Source: Saprospiraceae bacterium (GTDB lineage: Bacteria > Bacteroidota > Bacteroidia > Chitinophagales > Saprospiraceae). Taken from it: 5,381 nucleotides of DNA. Of this stretch, positions 1 to 5,381 are shown piece after piece. Numbering within the stretch: position 1 is the first letter of the stretch; each line of letters opens with the position of its first letter. A program made the translations under genes and the position numbers. Below the pieces are notes generated by a model. That model was not told where the DNA came from, ran no database searches, and saw only the letters and a list, made by a program, of their open reading frames with translations. The stretch lies in contig CANETR010000185.1 in assembly GCA_947441325.1 (NCBI GenBank), forward strand, positions 1 to 5,381, given 5' to 3'.

Positions 1-1821
1 CTGAGTTTCATCTTTTGGATTAATAATATCGAGCGAGGCGAGAAAATGAATATAGCTTTTATGATTAAAAGAATGATAATTTGAAGTAGAATAATAATCC
101 TGAGCCCTGCTGTCGTTGAACTGACTATGAACACCCGAAACATAATATTTGCTGATGCGATAAAATCCGGGGTCTTTCTTTTTTAGCATTGCTACTGCAT
201 CAATCGTATAATCATTATAATAAAGCTTTTGTTTGAACTCCTGCTTGCTAAGTACAGTACGATTAGTTGAACTATTAAAAGACGACACTACAATCAACTC
301 TACCGCAACCAATCCAAGAAAAGCAATTCTGGCAACATTTCGATATTTTACAAATCCCAATCCTGCAATTACAAGACTCTGAGCCGCTAAAAATATCAAC
401 AGAATATTTCTTAAGCCCATATTTACATTCATATCTAGGGGTCTAAAAAATTCAAAAGGGATGAGCAATAGCAAGAAAAGGAAGATAAATGTAATGATCA
501 GGAGCCTGATATTTATTTTGTGTTCTTTATAAATCAAATCGAGTGCGCTGAGTCCTACCAGCAAATATGCCAGGATGAAAAACAAGCCATAAATCCTGTA
601 ATAATCCATCGTAAACAACCAGATAGCATTTCTGAAAAAGGGAAAAATTACAGGAATTGTTACCATAATCAAACCTGCCAGATAGAGCCTTCTTTTCTTC
701 CCGCTTGATAAGGAAATAGCCTGCGGAATGAGCAGCAAAGTAAACAATCCTGAATAAAGCGCCGGTGCCTCCAAATAATTATACCAGCCTGTAAAATTAA
801 GCACCCTCGATTCGGCATTTACATCTGCATTTCCCAATAAGTCATTAGAAAACAAACGTGCAATCACCGTAAAGTTATGCTTGACATCCTCAAAGGCAAA
901 GGGAAATCTGCTGAGTAATTTTTCAAAATTTGCCGAATCGCCTGCCACCCTTGGTGAATTCATCATCTGATCGATGGTGCTGAACAGCAGTACTGAACTC
1001 ATTAAAACGCCCAAAGCTCCCCAGACTGCCATCTGAAAATAATTAAACAGAAATTTTTTAGGCTGCCATCCGTACTCGTCAATCAGTCTGAAAGTGCTGT
1101 AAACCAAGATAAGCAATGCCCCTAAATAGAGATAAAATGAAATATCGCATGCCAGATAAAAAACCGCAATGGTAAATAACCAGCAAGATTTTTTCTGAAA
1201 AAGTCTTTCAAATCCAAGCAATAATGCAGCAATAGATACTCCTTGAGTTGAAAAAACATACCAACCGCTGCCCACCATCATAAATCCGCAAAAGGCATAG
1301 GCCAATCCACCCACCAATGAACTATGATGGGTAAATGACAATATTCTGAGGTATTTATAAAAAAGCAACCCGGCTATAAAAAACTTAAGTACCTCCATCC
1401 AGGCTATGCCATAAGCCAGACTCTTAGGATCAAAGAGGTAAAGGATACACATAAAAGGGTCCCCGATGCTCAATGGCAACATATTCTGCCCCATTCCCTG
1501 ATTAAAACTCCATGCAGGAATGCCTTCATCCCTCAGATAATTGGAAACATTCAGCATCTGGGGATAGTAGTAATTGATTGTATCGCTGCCTATGTCCTTA
1601 AAAAGATAGAGGCTATCCCCAAAAAGGTAGCCCCAAAAAAGTATCATCAATACTGCAGATAGCAAAGCTGCCATCAGATAAGCCGACTTATTAGCCAAAA
1701 CCGATTCAAAAAAATCCCTGACTACTTTAGGGGCTTGAATCTGCTGGCTTTCAATTAAAACATCATCCTGTTTCTCTTCGGTCGCTTTCGGCAGATGTTT
1801 ATCATTGTTATTGTCGGCCAT
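1..1821 (-). CDS. YfhO-family membrane protein, paralog B (3' end outside window)
   Basis: This frame is open without a stop from the ATG at 1821-1819 to the window edge, giving 607 codons; the C-terminus is cut off. It is homologous to the complete 850-residue protein encoded at 5204-2652 along its whole length, so about 230 residues (rest of the extracytoplasmic domain and a last membrane helix) should lie beyond the edge. Seen: a polar Asn/Asp/Gln/Lys-rich N-tail (residues 1-45), a first membrane helix (about 48-67), a first outer loop with LFKDIGSDTINYYYP (Asp80 is the candidate GT-C catalytic acid), GMGQN, and SIGDPF (Asp121), then roughly eleven more hydrophobic helices to about residue 520. 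A polar domain containing FYRISKYY follows. Known of the family: Firmicutes YfhO proteins transfer a sugar from a polyprenyl-phosphate carrier outside the membrane. Inferred: a similar role in a cell-envelope glycan; donor and acceptor are unknown. It starts 13 bases after the methyltransferase stop, so co-transcription is likely. Sampled rows are richer in G+C than the matching rows of paralog A. Confidence 0.9.
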   Translation of the reverse strand, partial: MADNNNDKHLPKATEEKQDDVLIESQQIQAPKVVRDFFESVLANKSAYLMAALLSAVLMILFWGYLFGDSLYLFKDIGSDTINYYYPQMLNVSNYLRDEGIPAWSFNQGMGQNMLPLSIGDPFMCILYLFDPKSLAYGIAWMEVLKFFIAGLLFYKYLRILSFTHHSSLVGGLAYAFCGFMMVGSGWYVFSTQGVSIAALLLGFERLFQKKSCWLFTIAVFYLACDISFYLYLGALLILVYSTFRLIDEYGWQPKKFLFNYFQMAVWGALGVLMSSVLLFSTIDQMMNSPRVAGDSANFEKLLSRFPFAFEDVKHNFTVIARLFSNDLLGNADVNAESRVLNFTGWYNYLEAPALYSGLFTLLLIPQAISLSSGKKRRLYLAGLIMVTIPVIFPFFRNAIWLFTMDYYRIYGLFFILAYLLVGLSALDLIYKEHKINIRLLIITFIFLFLLLLIPFEFFRPLDMNVNMGLRNILLIFLAAQSLVIAGLGFVKYRNVARIAFLGLVAVELIVVSSFNSSTNRTVLSKQEFKQKLYYNDYTIDAVAMLKKKDPGFYRISKYYVSGVHSQFNDSRAQDYYSTSNYHSFNHKSYIHFLASLDIINPKDETQ

Positions 1822-1834
1822 ATAATTAGGGTCC

Positions 1835-2668
1835 CTATTTCTTTTTAGCAACTACAAAACAACTTCCGCCAAAAAATATCCGTTTGTTTTTCTTAATTTT
1901 ATTTATTTCCCAATTCCAGATACGATTTAAAAGTCCGCTTAAAATCCCTTTTCTTTCTTTATGTTCTTTCTCGTTTTTACTCAAATCCTCACTTTTTTTA
2001 GCTAAGCCAAGCCTATAGGGAAGGCACCTGAAAAGCATAACAGGTAAGGGTAAAATTGAAAAAATATAGGTGGAATATTCAATTTCATAGCCTGCTTTTT
2101 CAAGTACTTTCTTCATACTTTTCAGTGTATATCTTCTGTAGTGGCCAGCAAAATTATCCTCATTAGACCATAACCAATTAAAAGATGGGACTGTAATGTA
2201 CAATTTAGCTCCTTTTTTAAGATATTCTGAAAGGATTTTTAAAAATTCGACATCATCCTCAATATGTTCTACAACGTCAAACAAACCTGCTGATTCAATG
2301 CTTTCTTTATTAAAATCCGCATCTTGTAATGTGGCGCACAAGATATTTTCTAGCCCTCTGCTTTTTGCATTGACACATCCTTGAATTCCTGGCTCAACCA
2401 CAACAGTTTCTATTCCAGATTTATTAAGACCCATTGAAACAAAGCCATTTCCTCCCCCAATATCAAAAAACACTTTATCTTTTGAATATTTTTTTACGGA
2501 TTCTGAGATACAATTATTTCTGTGACGGAACCAAAAGCTATTGTCTTCTATGATAAAACAATTCTGATTTCCATCCTCAGGATATGAAACAGCACTATTA
2601 TTTTTACAAAAATATATCCCATCCTTTTCGAGTATATTCGTTGCGTATTCACTAAGATTCAGATGCAT
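1835..2668 (-). CDS. class I SAM-dependent methyltransferase
   Basis: This complete 277-residue protein has the Rossmann-type methyltransferase motifs in order: motif I VFFDIGGGNG (66-75) for SAM binding, an acidic end of strand 2 in VVVEPG (Glu92) expected to hold the ribose hydroxyls, and GLFDVVEHIEDD (128-139), the DVxEH form usual in the Methyltransf_11/23 group. Then come LYITVPSFNWLW (156-167) and GHYRRYT (175-181), typical of members found in polysaccharide clusters. Residues 201-217 are strongly hydrophobic with several prolines, so the enzyme may sit on the membrane. The end, GGSCFVVAKKK, is a normal last strand, so the protein is full length. The ATG at 2668 fits because SEYATNILEKDGIYF and SFWFRHRN (44-51) form a continuous N-terminal lobe. 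It overlaps paralog A by 17 bases, and a second YfhO gene follows after 13 bases. Methylation of a sugar or a lipid-linked intermediate is inferred from context; sequence alone does not identify the acceptor or whether O or N is methylated. Confidence 0.92.
   Translation of the reverse strand: MHLNLSEYATNILEKDGIYFCKNNSAVSYPEDGNQNCFIIEDNSFWFRHRNNCISESVKKYSKDKVFFDIGGGNGFVSMGLNKSGIETVVVEPGIQGCVNAKSRGLENILCATLQDADFNKESIESAGLFDVVEHIEDDVEFLKILSEYLKKGAKLYITVPSFNWLWSNEDNFAGHYRRYTLKSMKKVLEKAGYEIEYSTYIFSILPLPVMLFRCLPYRLGLAKKSEDLSKNEKEHKERKGILSGLLNRIWNWEINKIKKNKRIFFGGSCFVVAKKK
2652..2668 (-). other. 17-base gene overlap (paralog A stop / methyltransferase start)
   Basis: The methyltransferase ATG (2668-2666) lies within the codons for the last residues of paralog A, whose TAG stop is at 2654-2652; the two genes use different frames. 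The start is preceded by the A-rich purine run AAAGAAAAAAGA (2680-2669) and not by a clear Shine-Dalgarno site. This arrangement suggests translational coupling, so that the two proteins are made together. The next junction is also tight, with 13 bases (1834-1822) between the methyltransferase stop and the paralog B start. Confidence 0.8.
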
Positions 2669-5204
2669 TCTTTTTTCTTTTAATATATATTCTGTTTACA
2701 AAAATCAAAGCCCCAAATAGTACAAAACCTACTAAGCTTACTATCCAAGATAAATCCCAGTAAGGCGGTTGGAAACTAAGTTCAATTTTATGCTTACCTT
2801 TTTCAAGAGGTACAGCCATTAATCCCAGATTACCTATCAAAATATCTGTACTTTTTCCATTAACCTTTAGTTTCCAGGATGGATCATAAGGAATAGACAG
2901 GAATAGTGCTTTTGACTTTGAAAGACTAATAATACCTACAATATTATTTTGACTAAATTTTTCAATTTTTAAGGTATCTGACCTCAAAGCAGTTACATCG
3001 GCACTTAGTTCCTCTAAGGTATAATTCAGATTTATTTTGGATACATCAAATTTTTCAAGTTTGAATTTAGCAACATCTTTGTCATCTAAAACAATAGATT
3101 TTAAAAGGGTTATTTGCCTCTGAAGATTTGGATTTACTTTTGGTAGTTTATGAAATGTAGATGAGTCTAACATTTTATCATAAGTAAAACCTAAAGGCAA
3201 ATAATTGTCATTCCTAAGTATTTTTACATCTCCAACCGAATCAATTAAAGTATGACCAGGAAAATTGGGCGTAATTTGCTTTACCAGTATATACTTATTC
3301 GAAGCAATAATCTGAACCAATGGATTTTCCTGCAATCCTTTGGCCCATCTTGTTTCATGTTCAACCTTTCTGTCAATAATTCCCATATCACCCAGGAAAC
3401 GAATATAGTTCTTTTGGTTGAATGATTGATATGACATGGTACCATAATAACCTTGCAGTTTTGCATCATTCATGCTTCCGTGCATAGCAGGCCCCGATTG
3501 ATAATATTTCGAAATCCTGAAGAAACTATTATCCTTTTGCTTTATTTTCGCTACGGCATCTCTGGTAAAATCATTATAATTAACTTTTTGATTGTACTCA
3601 GTTTTAGTTATAACTGGCCTTTCAGAATGATAGGTATAAGAGGAAATTATTAACAATTCCAATGAAACCAAGCCCAAAAGCGCTATTCTTGCAGTTTGCC
3701 TATAATCTGCGAATCCTAAGCCTCCAATCACAAAAGTATGTGCCAAAAGAAACATAATCAAAATATTTCTAAAGCTTCCATCAATTACGTTAGAACCAAC
3801 TTCCTTTACATTCGAAAAGGGAAGAAACAGAAGCATTATAAGGAAGACTAAGCTAATACCTAAAGCCAATAAGTTTACTTTTCTTTCATTATAGATTAGA
3901 TCTAGGGCCTTAACAGCTACAAAGATAAAAGCCATGCTAAAGAAAAGACAAAATGTTCTGTAATAGTCTCCTGCAAAAAGCCAGAAAGCATACCTGAAAA
4001 AAGGAAAAATTACAGGCAAAATCGCAAATAATAGTCCAATAATATACAGCATCCGTTTTCTTCCAGAACTTAATATTATTGCTTGTGGAATCAACAAAAG
4101 TGTAAAAAGTCCTGAATAAAGAGCTGGAGCTTCAAGATAATTATACCATCCAGTAAAGTTATTAGCATTCATACTACCTTGTGCTGTATTTACAGCATGG
4201 TAGTTTGCGTCACCTACAAGGTCATTGGCAAAAAGCCTGGCAATAGCTGTTAAATTATGTTTCTGCTCTGCAAAAGAAAAAAGTGATTTTGAACTCAAAG
4301 TCGAGAAAAAAGATGCTTCACCTGATACCCTTGCGCTATTCAACATCTGATCTACACTACTGACCAACATAACCATCCCCATTAGCACCCCTACAATTCC
4401 CAAACCAAGCATCATAAAATAGGTTGGAAAATATTTTTTTATATTAGCCCCATATTCATCAACCATCCGCATTGTACTATAGATGAATATCAGAATTACT
4501 GCCAAATAAAGATAAAATGGGGAATAAAAAGCAAATAAAAAAACTACTATTGAAAAAGGCCACCACTTGTTTTTTTGAAATAAATATTCAAAGGAGAGCA
4601 AAAGCAGTGCAAAGTAGAAACCTTGTGTAGTAAAATCATACCAACCGCTACCCACCACTAAAAAGCCAGAGAACGAATAGGCTAAAGCGCCAATAATTGA
4701 ACTGTGATTAGTAAACTTAAGAATTTTTAAAAATTTAAATATTGATATACCAGCAAGAAATAATTTTAGCAATTCAATCCAAACAATTCCAAATGCCAAA
4801 TTATCTTTACCCATAGCATATAATATCCAATTAAAAGGGTCACCTATACTGTATGGTAAAATGTTTTGTCCCATCCCTTCGCTAAATGACCATTTTGGAA
4901 GGCCTTCCTCTCTTATATACTGCGAGATGTTGTAGTGTCTTGGATAATAAAAATTTATGGTATCACTAGCAATATCCTTAAACAAAAATAACTTATCCCC
5001 AAAAAGGAAAGAACCGAACAGAACAAGCAATAATACAAGCAATAAAGCTCCGAGTAAAAAAATAGCTTTCTTACCTAAAATTACTTCAAAAAAATCAACC
5101 ACTACCGTAGGTTGTAAATTCACCTTTTTATTAGTACTTTCAGTTGTAATTGGTTTAGCCTGATTATTTCCGGCTGAATTGTTTTGGGGTTGTTTCTTTG
5201 CCAT
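2652..5204 (-). CDS. YfhO-family membrane protein, paralog A (putative GT-C glycosyltransferase)
   Basis: This complete 850-residue protein has a polar Asn/Gln/Lys-rich cytoplasmic tail (1-45), a first membrane helix (about 47-68), a first outer loop with LFKDIASDTINFYYP (Asp81 the likely catalytic acid), GMGQN (110-114) and SIGDPF (Asp122), then about eleven helices between 137 and 523. A large loop lies at about 283-357. The region 524-818 is a polar extracytoplasmic domain that includes FFRISKYY (561-568). The ending is the recognisable YfhO tail: ALFLSIPYDPSWKLKVNGK, then GKHKIELSFQPPYW, a last helix (about 820-840) and a basic end. Length and layout fit the family. Known: YfhO proteins of Bacillus and Listeria (GtlB) glycosylate lipoteichoic acid using polyprenyl-phosphate sugars. 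A Bacteroidota cell lacks that acceptor, so an envelope polysaccharide or lipid is inferred instead. The ATG at 5204 has an A-rich leader and no clear Shine-Dalgarno site. A candidate promoter lies just upstream, making this the possible first gene of a transcript with the methyltransferase and paralog B. Confidence 0.92.
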   Translation of the reverse strand: MAKKQPQNNSAGNNQAKPITTESTNKKVNLQPTVVVDFFEVILGKKAIFLLGALLLVLLLVLFGSFLFGDKLFLFKDIASDTINFYYPRHYNISQYIREEGLPKWSFSEGMGQNILPYSIGDPFNWILYAMGKDNLAFGIVWIELLKLFLAGISIFKFLKILKFTNHSSIIGALAYSFSGFLVVGSGWYDFTTQGFYFALLLLSFEYLFQKNKWWPFSIVVFLFAFYSPFYLYLAVILIFIYSTMRMVDEYGANIKKYFPTYFMMLGLGIVGVLMGMVMLVSSVDQMLNSARVSGEASFFSTLSSKSLFSFAEQKHNLTAIARLFANDLVGDANYHAVNTAQGSMNANNFTGWYNYLEAPALYSGLFTLLLIPQAIILSSGRKRMLYIIGLLFAILPVIFPFFRYAFWLFAGDYYRTFCLFFSMAFIFVAVKALDLIYNERKVNLLALGISLVFLIMLLFLPFSNVKEVGSNVIDGSFRNILIMFLLAHTFVIGGLGFADYRQTARIALLGLVSLELLIISSYTYHSERPVITKTEYNQKVNYNDFTRDAVAKIKQKDNSFFRISKYYQSGPAMHGSMNDAKLQGYYGTMSYQSFNQKNYIRFLGDMGIIDRKVEHETRWAKGLQENPLVQIIASNKYILVKQITPNFPGHTLIDSVGDVKILRNDNYLPLGFTYDKMLDSSTFHKLPKVNPNLQRQITLLKSIVLDDKDVAKFKLEKFDVSKINLNYTLEELSADVTALRSDTLKIEKFSQNNIVGIISLSKSKALFLSIPYDPSWKLKVNGKSTDILIGNLGLMAVPLEKGKHKIELSFQPPYWDLSWIVSLVGFVLFGALIFVNRIYIKRKKNASES

Positions 5205-5236
5205 AACGCTTTATATTTCTATCACAGTAAACGGAA

Positions 5237-5267
5237 CAAATATACCTAAGTTGGTCTTATTCTGAAA
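5237..5267 (-). promoter_or_regulatory. candidate Bacteroidota-type promoter for paralog A
   Basis: Read on the minus strand, TTTC (5267-5264) is followed after exactly 19 bases by TATATTTG (5244-5237). The Bacteroidota vegetative promoter consensus is TTTG, about 19-21 bases, TAnnTTTG, so the -7 box is a full match and the -33 box differs at one base. A start a few bases downstream of the -7 box would leave a leader of roughly 25-30 bases before the ATG at 5204. The -33 box begins three bases after the aminotransferase stop codon. I see no hairpin terminator in the 65-base gap, so read-through from upstream is also possible. In A+T-rich DNA such a match can arise by chance. Confidence 0.5.
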
Positions 5268-5269
5268 TA

Positions 5270-5381
5270 TTATTTTTCATTATAAAATTTGTAAATTTCA
5301 TCGGTAATTCTATCAATATCTGCCTTTTCCAATTCATAATACATTGGCAATCTCAGTAGGGTATCAGAATAAAAATCTACC
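5270..5381 (-). CDS. wecE: C-terminal end of a WecE/RffA-type sugar aminotransferase (5' part outside window)
   Basis: A frame open from the window edge (first full codon 5380-5378) runs 36 codons to TAA at 5272-5270. It contains YSDTLLRLPMYYEL followed by a charged helix ending in FYNEK. DegT/DnrJ/EryC1/StrS aminotransferases end with a short segment of this kind: most have SLPMHPxL, while the RLPxYYxL form is what I associate with WecE/RffA. WecE is a PLP enzyme that uses glutamate to aminate dTDP-4-keto-6-deoxyglucose, giving dTDP-4-amino-4,6-dideoxygalactose, a precursor of Fuc4NAc-type residues in surface glycans. The active-site lysine and the PLP-binding region lie outside the window, so the subgroup rests on the tail alone. 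It ends 65 bases before paralog A, on the same strand, which places the YfhO/methyltransferase genes in or beside a polysaccharide locus. Another DegT-family sugar aminotransferase is the main alternative. Confidence 0.77.
   Translation of the reverse strand, partial: VDFYSDTLLRLPMYYELEKADIDRITDEIYKFYNEK

Noticed and set aside
520..708. Plus-strand open frame of 62 codons
   Set aside because: It lies wholly antisense to the continuous coding frame of paralog B and its translation has no recognisable domain.
715..798. Gene conversion between the paralogs
   Set aside because: The protein block is identical but about a quarter of the bases differ, mostly at silent positions, so selection explains it better than a recent exchange.
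1..1821. Paralog B as a pseudogene or truncated copy
   Set aside because: I translated all 607 codons row by row and found no stop or frameshift; the truncation is only the window edge.
1822..1834. AGGGA before paralog B as a Shine-Dalgarno site
   Set aside because: It is partly within the junction with the methyltransferase stop, sits about ten bases from the ATG, and the other starts in the window use A-rich leaders instead.
1870..1878. Possible -7 box (TATTTTTTG on the minus strand) for an own promoter of paralog B
   Set aside because: It has one base too many between TA and TTTG, I found no convincing -33 box, and it sits within methyltransferase codons that need no other explanation.
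2196..2384. Plus-strand open frame of 62 codons
   Set aside because: It is antisense to the methyltransferase motif region; the composition is that of a shadow frame.
3281..3653. Short frames on the minus (3281-3469) and plus (3453-3653) strands
   Set aside because: Both overlap the polar outer domain of paralog A in other frames and show no family features.
4957..5163. Plus-strand open frame of 68 codons
   Set aside because: It is antisense to the N-terminal part of paralog A, has no supporting start context, and ends in a hydrophobic stretch mirrored from low-complexity codons.
5205..5269. Terminator between the aminotransferase and paralog A
   Set aside because: I could not find an inverted repeat followed by a T run on the minus strand.

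Overview
The window looks like part of a surface-polysaccharide locus from a Bacteroidota bacterium. The grounds are A+T-rich DNA, starts preceded by A-rich leaders rather than clear Shine-Dalgarno sites, a candidate promoter of the Bacteroidota type (TTTc, 19 bases, TATATTTG), and the style of the proteins. The genus cannot be told from the sequence. All genes lie on the minus strand, so transcription runs from right to left. There is no gene-free stretch longer than 65 bases.

Layout in the direction of transcription: (1) 5381-5270, the last 36 codons of a sugar aminotransferase with the RLPMYYEL-type tail of WecE/RffA (dTDP-4-amino-4,6-dideoxygalactose synthesis). (2) 5269-5205, a short gap with the candidate promoter. 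(3) 5204-2652, a complete 850-residue YfhO-family multi-pass membrane protein (paralog A). (4) 2668-1835, a 277-residue class I SAM-dependent methyltransferase that starts inside the last codons of paralog A. (5) 1821-1, a second YfhO-family protein (paralog B), clearly homologous to A along its whole visible length and cut by the window edge after 607 codons. About 230 C-terminal residues are missing by comparison with A.

YfhO proteins of Firmicutes are GT-C-type glycosyltransferases that move a sugar from a polyprenyl-phosphate carrier onto an acceptor outside the cytoplasmic membrane. The inferred picture is that cytoplasmic enzymes make an amino-deoxy sugar (WecE-like), a methyltransferase modifies a sugar or lipid-linked intermediate, and two membrane glycosyltransferases work at the periplasmic face. 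The acceptor, the donor lipid, the partner that makes or flips the donor, and the methylation site are not visible here.

The most notable feature is the sandwich YfhO-A / methyltransferase / YfhO-B in one tight transcription unit. The paralogs differ in base composition: in sampled aligned rows, B is about 40% GC and A about 32%. They share a perfectly identical 28-residue block in the middle of the protein although the DNA there has diverged.
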